Notes: generated by a model not told the origin, from the sequence alone. 33,659 bases of DNA from Caulobacterales bacterium (GCA_016234625.1 JACRBD010000164.1:1-33659), one strand, 5' to 3'. Positions 18,118 to 30,103 are shown, numbered from the stretch's first letter. Program-made: numbers and translations.

Positions 18118-18610
18118 CGGCGCTGGTCTCGCTGGCGACGTCGCCGCCATGGAATTCGATCCGCCAGCGCCCGATCCGCTCGGCAACTAGGTGCTCCAGC
18201 TCCAGTCGGGACCTCGAGAGTACATTGGAAGCGAGCCATTCGGCCCTCTCCCGCAAGGCGATCGAATAGGGCGAACGCATCAACTCGATCACGCCCACAG
18301 CCTCCTCGCTCGCCCGATAAAGCAAACCGGCATCGCCGTCGGGTACGAATTCCACCAGGTGAAGTCGGCGCATAGCCAACAGGCTGTCTTCCACCAGCCG
18401 ACGGCGCACGAGCAGTTCTCCGCTCCGTTGCGGTACATCGGGATGGAGGCTCTGCGGTCCACCAATATCGCCGGTGTGGACGATGAGATGGTCGAACCAG
18501 GCGATCTCAGTGACATCGAACGCGCGGGGATAGGCCGCGTTCAGGACCACGATCGCCCTTACCCCGGTTTCGAGCGGGCTGTTGAACAAGGTGGGCGCGG
18601 CGGCGCTCAT
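18110..18610 (-). CDS. ABC-3C system middle component (MC2-like)
   Basis: LFNSPLETGVRAIVVLNAAYPRAFDVTEIAWFDHLIVHTGDIGGPQSLHPDVPQRSGELLVRRRLVEDSLLAMRR; ATGA overlap with the previous gene (ATG 18610). Confidence 0.85.
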   Translation of the reverse strand: MSAAAPTLFNSPLETGVRAIVVLNAAYPRAFDVTEIAWFDHLIVHTGDIGGPQSLHPDVPQRSGELLVRRRLVEDSLLAMRRLHLVEFVPDGDAGLLYRASEEAVGVIELMRSPYSIALRERAEWLASNVLSRSRLELEHLVAERIGRWRIEFHGGDVASETSADV

Positions 18611-19617
18611 GGCTTCTGCCATCGCAGCCTCGGCTCCGCTTCATTGGCGAAGTGGTGGCAAATCCCCTGCTTCGCCTTCACACGCGAATGTTGAGCGAGG
18701 ACGCCGCTCGGCTGAACGGCCGCCGCCTGAGACATCACGGCATCGGCCCGGCTCAGCGCATCGGCGTGAGGCCCGTCGCAGGTGTCCACCACGCCATGAT
18801 AGATGTCGCTCTCGAACGCCTCGATCGCGGCGGCGTCGGTGTTGTCGCGATAGAATCGTTTGAAGGCGTCGGCGTCGTAGAAGCGTTCGCGCTGCCGGGC
18901 CAGATGGGTTCCGAACTGCGGGTGGCCGGCTGCGGATTGATGATCGGCGATGGGCGCGCCGGCGCGCTCGGAGTACGCCACGAGCAGTTGGCCGATGTAA
19001 GGGAGCTCGTCCTCCTGGACGGCATCAGGCGTGGCCCCCAACGGCGCTGGCCCGGGATCGGCACCGAACCACTTGTAGAGCACCGGCTTGGCAGCGGGAT
19101 CGCCGAGAAGGTCATCTAGGCCGATGCGGCCGATACGCGAGAAGTCATAGGCTTCAATGAAGGCCGTCAACTCCGGCGTCAGAGGCACGCTGGCGCCGTC
19201 GATGATGGTGTTCTTGCAATGTTCGTTCCAGCCCGCGATGAAGGCTTGTTTGAACTCGATCGGTTTGAACAGAAGGCGCTGCAGGTTACGATTCACACCC
19301 TTTGGCGCGACGAACGAGAAAGCTCAAGGTGGGGTGAATTCACCCAGGCTCGCGTAGTATAGAATCTTGCCGATCTCATGGAAGGCCGAGGCGGTCGGAA
19401 GCGTCTTGCCGTATTGCTTGCACTGGAAGTTGTCCCAGCCGCCCTCATGAAGCGTCTGATCGACGAAGCCGACGACGTCACGGCCTCGATCACCGGAGCC
19501 GCTGAATACCTCGACCTTGAAGTAACCGGCCTTCTTCTCAAGCGCCCAGTCGCGAACGAACTTTTCCAAATCCGTCGCCGTCAAAGCCAGCAGCTGTCGA
19601 TCGTATGTCGCCGCCAT
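18607..19617 (-). pseudogene. ABC-3C third component: N-terminal Mrr/PD-(D/E)XK-like nuclease plus ABC-3C C-terminal domain, interrupted by in-frame TGA (19324-19326)
   Basis: ORFs 19324-19617 and 18607-19296 share one reading frame; 19294-19323 is open and reads ...SLGEFTPP*AFSFVAPKGVNRNLQRLL.... Motifs GDRGRDVVGF and FQCKQYGK in the first half. Confidence 0.75.
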
Positions 19618-19793
19618 GGTTTGGAGACCCCCGGGCGAGTCTCTCCCGCAGAACGACGCTACCCATACGCGAGGGTGGCAGCAATCCTTGGATTGGACAG
19701 AGCCAGCAGGCGCTTTGAGTCAGATTTTCGCCTCGGCGGGCCGGCACGGCCCCTGCTTTTAGCGGACGCTCTGAAGGTCTCTGTTGAGTCAGA

Positions 19794-20699
19794 TCACGAC
19801 ACTGCCTTCTGCAAATCGTCCAATCGCTGATTGCAAACGATCTGCACGGTGTCCTTCAGGACTTCGACCCTGTCCGTCAGCCAGGCCAGTTCTTCGGTCG
19901 TGATCCGATAGTGCTTCGAGTAGCGCGCCTTCACATAGGCCGCCCGCAACAGTTCGAAGCAGCGTTTCTCGAACTTGGTCTCGTGTGGCCATACCGCGCG
20001 AAGCCGCTCGTCTAGCGGTTCGCATCGGCGGCGGAGGAAGACCAAGTTGTGAGACTTGGGACTGTAGAGCGTCAGCACCAGCAGTACGCAGTGGTATAGA
20101 CGCTCGGCGGCTTGGTGGAGATCGAAAGCCGCATAGTTGGGTTCACCATCCCTTGCGCTGTTCGCCGCCCTAGTGAGGGAGTACGCCGCTGACGAGAACC
20201 AGTCTTCATAGCTCTCCTGCGCCTCCTCCAGCGCCTGCTTCGGCGACAATTCGCCCGGCCGGACGAGGGCAGCGCCCGGCGTGTCCTCCAGCAGGATTCC
20301 TTCGCGGAGGATGTCGATGAAGAAGGAGCGGCCGCGCTCCAGCTGCCGGTTCACATCGTCGAGGCTATGGACGATGAAGCTGACCGGGGTCCGCTGGCGG
20401 CTGGAGACGCCGGGCGTCGTCCGCCACAGCGCCGCGTCCCAATACTCGCTGTCGGCCAAGTCTTCGTGATCAACGACGATCAGGATGTCGAAGTCGGAGA
20501 AATAACGCCCGACCGGGTCCTCGACCCAGTCGCCGCGCGCATACGATCCGAACAGGACAATCTTGAGGATGCGGCCGTTCTTCAGGCGCCCCGCGCGCTT
20601 GGTCGACATCGTCTCGGCGAACGATCGCTTGAGCTCATCAACGACGCGCAGCAGCTCGGCTCGTTTGGGCGTCGGAAGGTGATCGAGGCTTTTCTTCAC
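19794..20699 (-). CDS. Nucleotidyltransferase (MNT)-HEPN fusion protein
   Basis: ILKIVLFGSYARGDWVEDPVGRYFSDFDILIVVD (GSxARG...DxD) and AAFDLHQAAERLYHCVLLVLTLYSPKSHNLVFLRR (HEPN). Start placed at GTG 20699. Confidence 0.85.
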   Translation of the reverse strand: MKKSLDHLPTPKRAELLRVVDELKRSFAETMSTKRAGRLKNGRILKIVLFGSYARGDWVEDPVGRYFSDFDILIVVDHEDLADSEYWDAALWRTTPGVSSRQRTPVSFIVHSLDDVNRQLERGRSFFIDILREGILLEDTPGAALVRPGELSPKQALEEAQESYEDWFSSAAYSLTRAANSARDGEPNYAAFDLHQAAERLYHCVLLVLTLYSPKSHNLVFLRRRCEPLDERLRAVWPHETKFEKRCFELLRAAYVKARYSKHYRITTEELAWLTDRVEVLKDTVQIVCNQRLDDLQKAVS

Positions 20700-20790
20700 G
20701 GGGGGAGTCTCGCCGAACGGGAAAGCCTGGGCAAGCCGGGCGCGCGACTCGCGCGCGTAACGGTAGACCGGCGCCCTCCAGCAAAGAAGG

Positions 20791-20813
20791 CCGCGCGCCC
20801 CAAGGGCGCGCGG
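20791..20813 (-). terminator. Probable rho-independent terminator hairpin
   Basis: CCGCGCGCCC-CAA-GGGCGCGCGG, perfect 10-bp stem, followed on the minus strand by CCTTCTTT. Confidence 0.6.
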
Positions 20814-20945
20814 CGAGTTATTCCACCGGCGGCTATTCCGCCGCGAACGGATAGGCGTCGCCATCCGGCGCCGGAGCTTCGCCTTCCGGCGCCTCCAGCC
20901 CCGACACCGCCGTCCGCAAACGGCAGCAGCCAGACGGTCACCACC
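20814..20945 (-). pseudogene. Possible gene 3'-end remnant (ParB-like tail?)
   Basis: Minus-strand reading ...AVSGLEAPEGEAPAPDGDAYPFAAE* ends just before the terminator; no start codon or upstream body. Confidence 0.3.
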
Positions 20946-21527
20946 TCACGCGGCCTCCAGCGCCCGGCTGAGAAGCCGCTCGACGCGCACCGATCCGAAA
21001 TCCCGCGCCGCCTTGAACAGGCGCGCGGCGTTCATGCGCCGGGCGCGATCCAGGGCGCGCGGCAGGACCTCGGCGCGGGTCTCTGCGAGCCGGTCGAGGT
21101 TCTGCAATAGATCGACGAGGAGGACCTCCTCGGTCAGCTTGGCCGGGACCGAAGACTTCTTGCGGAAATCATAGACGCGGCCGCCCAGGTCGAAGCGGCC
21201 GTGGCGTTTGAGATTATAGACCACCGGCTCGTTGTAGAGCTGGGTCGTGCCCACCCCGAGGCCATTGAAGGCGTTGGGAGAGACCATCAGGAAGCGGTCG
21301 TCCTTGAGAAAGCTCTCGACGAGTTTCTCCGGCCTGGCCGGGACCTTTCCGAACCGCGTCCTTCGCGGCGCCAGATAGAGACCGCCCGAGACCTTCTCGA
21401 GACGCCCCTCCTCCACGAGCTGGCGCAGATGCCGATCCACGGCATTGGACCATTTCTCGAAATCCTGGCGACGGTAGACCTGACCGGGCCGCAGTCGCCT
21501 TTTCACGTCGTTGAGCGCGGACATCAT
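20946..21527 (-). CDS. DUF6088/AbiEi-like antitoxin, apparently orphan
   Basis: RRQDFEKWSNAVDRHLRQLVEEGRLEKVSGGLYLAPRRTRFGKVPARPEKLVESFLKDDRFLMVSPNAFNGLGVGTTQLYNEPVVYNLKRHGRFDLGGRVYDFR; start at ATG 21527 with AAGGGA RBS. Confidence 0.75.
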   Translation of the reverse strand: MMSALNDVKRRLRPGQVYRRQDFEKWSNAVDRHLRQLVEEGRLEKVSGGLYLAPRRTRFGKVPARPEKLVESFLKDDRFLMVSPNAFNGLGVGTTQLYNEPVVYNLKRHGRFDLGGRVYDFRKKSSVPAKLTEEVLLVDLLQNLDRLAETRAEVLPRALDRARRMNAARLFKAARDFGSVRVERLLSRALEAA

Positions 21528-21881
21528 TAAATCCCTTCGCGACCTACGGAGGAAGCGATCCGGTATGATGCAATGATTTTGGTTTAAATTCCATGCAAAC
21601 TTGCGAGCCCGACGCCAAAGATGACATTGGTTGTCAGGCTTGGCCGCCACGCCAACGAGCGGCATGATCCTCGAGTTGAAGGACTGGGCGGAGTGGGCGT
21701 GCCGCGAAGCGGACGACCTGGATCCCGCCAAGCGCGGCCGGCTTACAAATCCCCTCCAGACCTGAAGGTCGACCCAATCTGCAACCCGCTAACTCACGGT
21801 CGTCGGCTCCCCTCCGATAGCTTCCGGATTATATCGTCGGCGCCTTTCGGATTCCATTGAGTCGCCCCTTGGGAGAGACCG

Positions 21882-22172
21882 ATGCCCCATGCCAATCCGC
21901 CGCTGAAGCGTACGATCAAGAAGCCGGAACTCCACCAGATGGTGCCGCTCGCCGACAGCACCATCTGGGAAATGGAAAAGCGCGGTGAGTTCCCCAAGCG
22001 CTTCCTGCTGACCCCGCGCTGCGTGGTCTGGGACCTCGCCGAGGTCGAGGCGTGGCTGGCCCTGCGCCGAACCAATCCGATCGCCCGCGCCGCGCCGCCG
22101 GACGTCCACAGGCGCCGCACCCGGCCGGTCAGAGGCGAGGATCGAAGCGAGCTCCGGCCGTTTCCGGAATGA
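21882..22172 (+). CDS. AlpA-family regulator (possible excisionase / recombination directionality factor)
   Basis: IKKPELHQMVPLADSTIWEMEKRGEFPKRFLLTPRCVVWDLAEVEAWLALR. Confidence 0.85.
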   Translation: MPHANPPLKRTIKKPELHQMVPLADSTIWEMEKRGEFPKRFLLTPRCVVWDLAEVEAWLALRRTNPIARAAPPDVHRRRTRPVRGEDRSELRPFPE

Positions 22173-23382
22173 CCAGGACCGGGGTGTAGGGCCGCCCTCC
22201 CTCCCAGGCCTCGACGGCGTTGGACCACTCCTGGGCCATATGGCGGCGCTGCATCTCGAACTCGGCCTTGTTGTAGACGCCGCGCGATGACCGCTCCTCG
22301 TGAGCGAGACATTTCTCAATCCAGTCGGAGTTGAAGCCCATCTCGTGCAGGAGCGTCGAGGCGGTCCGCCGCAAGTCGTGGACGGTGAAGGGCTCCAGCG
22401 GCAGGCCCTTTTCCCGCGCCCGCTCGGCGATCGCGGTGGTCACGCGGTTGAAGGTCGCCCGCGACATCGGCGCATCGGCGTCGTAGCGCGATGGCAGGAT
22501 GTAGCGGGAGTTGCCCGCGCAGGTCCTCAGCGCGATCAGGATGTCCAGCATCTGGGTCGATAGATAGACGTTGTGCGGCCGCGACCGCTTCATCCGTTCC
22601 TTCGGGATCGACCAGACGGCGCCCTCGAAGTCGACCTCGTCCCAGGTCCCGTCTTGGAGCTCGCTCTTCCGCACCATGCTCAGCAGAATGAATTTCAGGC
22701 CCAGGCGGATCGTCGGAAGCGTCGCGACATCCCCAAGCAGACCCAGCATGATCCGGATCTCGGTCGGCGACAGCGACCGGTCCCGCGGACGGAAAGTGGC
22801 GATCGACGCCGGCCCAACGCCATCGGCCGGATTGTCGATCTTCTCGCCGTGAAGGATGGCGTAGGCGTAGATCTGCTTGACGATGTCGCGGACGTGGATC
22901 GCCGTCGCCGGCGCCCCGCGATCGACGATGGTTTTGCAGTGCGCCCTGATATCGTCCGGCGTGATTTCGCTGAGCAGCCGGGTACGCCAGTGCGGTAGCA
23001 CTTCGCGATTGAAGATCGACCGGCGCATGTTGCGCGTGCTGTCGGCCATGGGCGCCTTGTCCATCCACCCCTGTGCGACATGGGCGAAACTGCGCGCCTC
23101 CTTCAGCCGGCGTTTGGCGCGCTGCTTCTCCAAGGCCGGCGAGACGCCCTCGGCGATCAGGCGTTTGGCGTCGATCAGCTTCTCCCGAGCCTTAGCCAGG
23201 GACAGCCCAGCGGGGCCGTAGACGCCCAGCGTCACGGTCTCGCGGCGTCCGCTGAAGCGATAGTCGTAGCGGAACGAAATCCCGCCGCCGGGCGAAACGC
23301 AGACGTACAGACCGTCCCTGTCGGTACATTTATAAGTCTTTGATTTTGGACGAAGATTCTTCAAGGCACCGTCGGTAAGCAT
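22129..23382 (-). CDS. int: Tyrosine recombinase / integrase (DUF4102 N-terminal, P4-like)
   Basis: DRDGLYVCVSPGGGISFRYDYRFSGRRETVTLGVYGPAGLSLAKAREK; FTVHDLRRTASTLLHEMGFNSDWIEKCLAHEERSSRGVYNKAEF with catalytic R/H/Y. Start at ATG 23380-23382. Confidence 0.9.
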   Translation of the reverse strand: MLTDGALKNLRPKSKTYKCTDRDGLYVCVSPGGGISFRYDYRFSGRRETVTLGVYGPAGLSLAKAREKLIDAKRLIAEGVSPALEKQRAKRRLKEARSFAHVAQGWMDKAPMADSTRNMRRSIFNREVLPHWRTRLLSEITPDDIRAHCKTIVDRGAPATAIHVRDIVKQIYAYAILHGEKIDNPADGVGPASIATFRPRDRSLSPTEIRIMLGLLGDVATLPTIRLGLKFILLSMVRKSELQDGTWDEVDFEGAVWSIPKERMKRSRPHNVYLSTQMLDILIALRTCAGNSRYILPSRYDADAPMSRATFNRVTTAIAERAREKGLPLEPFTVHDLRRTASTLLHEMGFNSDWIEKCLAHEERSSRGVYNKAEFEMQRRHMAQEWSNAVEAWEGGRPYTPVLVIPETAGARFDPRL

Positions 23383-23400
23383 CGCCAGATCACTCCAATA

Positions 23401-23559
23401 TACCGTCAGGCGGTTTTGGCGATTTCCGGCGACAATTTTCGCATTCAAATCAAAGACTTGATAGCGATCCCATACCGTCAGGCCGCCGCCTGTGGGATGA
23501 CGGTATGGGGACGAGTCCTGATGGGCAACGAGGACGATACCGTCAGATGTGACGGCATC
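23401..23559. promoter_or_regulatory. Repeated TACCGTCA motifs between integrase and guaA
   Basis: TACCGTCA at 23401, 23473, 23538; inverted TGACGGTA at 23498 and TGACGGCA at 23550; 12-bp perfect inverted repeat 23469-23480/23498-23509. Confidence 0.65.
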
Positions 23560-23672
23560 ACGCATTCGAGAGCCTCCGAAAGGCTCCGAAGGACATCGAC
23601 AGAATTCACTTTTTTGTCAGTGCCTTACTGGCATATTCGGAAGTGATCTCGAAAGGTCGCGAAAGGCCCGAA

Positions 23673-25225
<1,553 letters not shown>

Positions 25226-25229
<4 letters not shown>

Positions 25230-26497
25230 GCGGTGCGTTCCAATAGGGCGACGAAGAAGCCGTCGGTGGCGGCAGTGAGGGGCGTGAGGCGCAGGAAGCC
25301 TTCGGGGGTGGCGTAGTCGGCTACCGCCGCGAAGGCGGCCGGGCGCACGGCGAAGCCCGGCGTCCGCGCCAGAAACGCCGCGATCCTGTCCTCGTTCTCC
25401 TCGGCGAAGATCGAGCAGGTGACGTAGATCAGCCGGCCGCCCGGCTTCACATAGGCGCAGGCCTGGTCCAGCACCTGGTCCTGTTCGGCCATGCGGCGGT
25501 CCAGCTGCTCGGGCGACAGCCGCCATTTGGAGTCCGGGTGGCGCCGCCAGGTGCCCGCCCCGGTGCAGGGGGCGTCGACGAACACCAGGTCCATCCTGCC
25601 TCCCATGCCCTTCAGCGGCTCAGGCTCGACCGGCGATCGGATCTGCAGGTTGCGCACCCCCGCGCGGGTGGCGCGCGGGATGATGTCGGCCATCCGCCGG
25701 GCGTCGCTGTCGTGGGCGTAGAGCTGGCCGGTGTTGCCCATGGCCGCGGCCAGGGCCAGGGTCTTGCCCCCGCCCCCGGCGCAGAAGTCGAGCACCTGCT
25801 TGCCCTTGATATCTCCCGCGCAGGCGGCGGCGATCTGGCTGCCCAGATCCTGCACCTCGAACCAGCCCTTGCCGAAGGCGGGGATGGTCTCGACCGAGCC
25901 GGCCCGGTCGGTGGCCGCCGGGGCGGGAATGCGGAAGGCGTTCGGCAGGACGCCGGCCGGGACCGCGTGCAACGGGTGCAGCGCCTTGGCCGCCCGTTCC
26001 GGATCGGTCTTCAGGCTGTTGGCCCGCAGGTCCACCGGCGCCCGCTCGGCCAGAGCGGCCATCTCGGCGGCCCTCCCCTCGCCGAACACCCGGGTGATGT
26101 GCGGCTCGAGCCAGTCGGGATAGTCGCCGGCTACCGGCGCGGGAGCAGAGGCGATGTTGGGCGTGGTCAGTGACGCCACCTCGACCTCGGTAAGCCCGCC
26201 GATGCCGTGCTCGCTATCGCCCGCCGCCTCGGCGACCCGCTCAACCGTCCAGCCCCAGCCGAACCGGACGGCGGCGAGCACGGCGGCGCGCGCACTGTCC
26301 GCGCCCATCATCCAGCCCAGCGACCGCCGCTTGCGCAGCACGTCCAGCACCAGACCCGAGACAAAGGCGCGGTCCTTCGAGCCCGCGTATCGCGCGGACT
26401 CGCCCCAGCCGTTGAGCGCCATGCGGGCAGGTCTGTGGCGCGTCTCGATATCCTCGAGGACCTGGATCGCCGCCGCTAACCGCCCGCCGTCACGCAA
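25226..26497 (-). CDS. RsmB/NOP2-family RNA cytosine methyltransferase
   Basis: [58 protein letters not shown] overlap with guaA start. Confidence 0.92.
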
Positions 26498-26511
26498 TCA
26501 AACACCCGATA

Positions 26512-26922
26512 TCAGGGAGCCAGGATGGCCCAAAAAATCATCAGCAGACCGGCCGTGGCGACCAGCCAGACCAGCGAGCGGATCTGCTTCACGCCAAAGG
26601 CGTAGAGCGGCACATAGACAATCCGGCCGACCAGGAAGAGCAGCGCGCCGTTGTGGGTCAGGTCGCTGGTCTTGCCCGCCACATGGGCGATCAGCACGGC
26701 GGCGATGAACAGCGGCAGGGTCTCGTAGAGATTGTTCTGCGCCCGCTGCAGCCGGTTGGCCATCGGCGACAGCGGCGGCATCTCCTCGTCGCGCGCGCCG
26801 GTGTTCCACTTGAGGCCATACTGACCGGTGCGGGCGATATCGAACAACAGGACCTGGACGAAGGCGAGGACCAGGGTCCAGGCCAGAATGCAAAGCTCGA
26901 ACGTCATCGAAAGTCCCCCCAA
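26512..26922 (-). CDS. MAPEG family membrane protein
   Basis: RLQRAQNNLYETLPLFIAAVLIAH with multiple TM segments. Confidence 0.85.
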   Translation of the reverse strand: MGGLSMTFELCILAWTLVLAFVQVLLFDIARTGQYGLKWNTGARDEEMPPLSPMANRLQRAQNNLYETLPLFIAAVLIAHVAGKTSDLTHNGALLFLVGRIVYVPLYAFGVKQIRSLVWLVATAGLLMIFWAILAP

Positions 26923-26935
26923 TTGATCCCGCGCA

Positions 26936-28451
<1,516 letters not shown>

Positions 28452-28597
28452 CGGCTGTCGCCGACAGACGGCCTTAAGCGACCCCCCTTTCCGGGTGATG
28501 GCGAAAGCGGCAGCGCGCGCAATATGGCCGCCTCGACGCGAATGTCCGGAACGACGACCGGCCTTCGCGCTACACAGAACCATCCGAGGGGGACCGG

Positions 28598-30103
28598 GTG
28601 AGCAGCGAAAACACGACCACCGCCGAGCAGAAGGCCCTGCCCCGGCCGATCAGCGCCCTGTACGTCTTCCTGGGCGGGGCGGCGGTGGTGCTGTCGAACA
28701 TTTCGGCCATCGTCACCCACGTCGACGAGATCCGCGAGTTCATCACCAAATACCTCGGCCTCAGCGGCCTGTTCCGCGCCCACGAGATGGCCATCGCCAC
28801 CACCACCATCGGGGCGATGATCGGCTATGGCGTGCTCTGCTACTGGCTTTGGCAGGCCTTCATCCGCATGCGCCGTCGGCGGGAAGTGATCGCCTTCCTG
28901 GTGGTCGCGGCCATCGGCTTCCCGGTGGTCGGCTTTCTCGGCTTCCAGACCATCAAGCCGATCTCCGTGCCCCGGCTGATGAGCACCGAGGCCGCCGAGT
29001 TCACGGCCCTGGCCATGTCGCAGCAGGAGCTGGCCGAACCGAACCTGGGCGGCATCCGCTTCTCGCAGAACGGCACCGCCGCCGATGTCCAGCCCTGGAC
29101 CACGGCCCAGGTGCTCTATGGCGTGCTCTACGCCCATCCCAACATCGAGACCCAGGGCCGGGATATCCGCGCCGGCCTGGAATACATCGAGCGCTACCGC
29201 GACCCGGTCACCGGCTGGGGCTACATGCCCGGCTCGAAGAAGGGCGTCACCGACATCAACGCCTGGGTCATCCTGGCCAACCTCGCCTCGCTGAAGTTCG
29301 ACGCCAACCACCGTATCTGGCGCACCGACGAGACCGGGCTGGTGGTCAAGCGGCTGGAGCGGGATCTGGCCGAACTGGCCTCGCGCCAGCATGAAGACGG
29401 CGGCTGGGCGGCCATCGGCGGCACCACCAACCCGCGCCATGTGCGCACCTATTCGACCCTGATGGCCGTCTGGGCCCTGGTCGAGGCGCGCAACAACAGC
29501 CTGATCAGCGGCCGGACGACCTGGAAATACGACCAGAACATCAAACAGGGCGTTCGCTGGTTGCTGAAGAACCGCCAGACCAGCCGCACCGGCATCAGCG
29601 GCTGGTGGCCCAACCCGACCATCGCCAGCCAGAACGGCAGCTTCGTCGGCCTGACCGCCCACGTGCTCTATGTGCTGCAGCGGGCCCGGGAGGAGTTCCC
29701 CTTCCTGGTCGCCAACGACGACCTGGACACCGCCCGCGCCGACTTCCTGCACACCGCCCTGGTCGGCGGCGGCGGCCGCAAGGGTCTGGCCCACCGGCCG
29801 GTGGAGCAGAACGACCGCCCGCATGACGCCGACCGCTATCTGCAGGGGGTCGATGACTTCCAGGCCGAGAGCAGCACCTTCCTCTGGTATCCCTGGAGCC
29901 TGGCGGCGGCGGTAGCGATGATGGACGACCCGACCCTCAGCAGCCGCGAACGCGAGGACGCCCGGCGGCTGGTCAAGACCTTGCTGCGGCGCAGCGGCGA
30001 CCTGGCCAAATTCGTCCAGGCCGACGAGGCGGTCTATCCGGCGGCCGAGAGCCTGTTCGCCGTCGGCCTCTATCTGCGCAGCGAACAGGCCAGGCCGGAG
30101 TGA
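28598..30103 (+). CDS. Membrane-anchored protein with alpha/alpha-toroid (prenyltransferase/terpene cyclase-like) region
   Basis: GTG start; N-terminal TM segments, then repeats such as YIERYRDPVTGWGYMPGSKKGVTDINAWVILANLASLKF and ELASRQHEDGGWAAIGGTTNPRHVRTYSTLMAVWAL. Confidence 0.6.
   Translation: MSSENTTTAEQKALPRPISALYVFLGGAAVVLSNISAIVTHVDEIREFITKYLGLSGLFRAHEMAIATTTIGAMIGYGVLCYWLWQAFIRMRRRREVIAFLVVAAIGFPVVGFLGFQTIKPISVPRLMSTEAAEFTALAMSQQELAEPNLGGIRFSQNGTAADVQPWTTAQVLYGVLYAHPNIETQGRDIRAGLEYIERYRDPVTGWGYMPGSKKGVTDINAWVILANLASLKFDANHRIWRTDETGLVVKRLERDLAELASRQHEDGGWAAIGGTTNPRHVRTYSTLMAVWALVEARNNSLISGRTTWKYDQNIKQGVRWLLKNRQTSRTGISGWWPNPTIASQNGSFVGLTAHVLYVLQRAREEFPFLVANDDLDTARADFLHTALVGGGGRKGLAHRPVEQNDRPHDADRYLQGVDDFQAESSTFLWYPWSLAAAVAMMDDPTLSSREREDARRLVKTLLRRSGDLAKFVQADEAVYPAAESLFAVGLYLRSEQARPE

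Noticed and set aside
20700-20864. N-terminal extension of the MNT-HEPN ORF
   Set aside because: Crosses the terminator hairpin and is Arg-rich; the recognisable domain begins at GTG 20699 (KKSLDHLP...).
21664-21765. 33-codon ORF MILELKDWAEWACREADDLDPAKRGRLTNPLQT
   Set aside because: Could be a remnant of a C-terminal domain but too short and without upstream body to support a feature.
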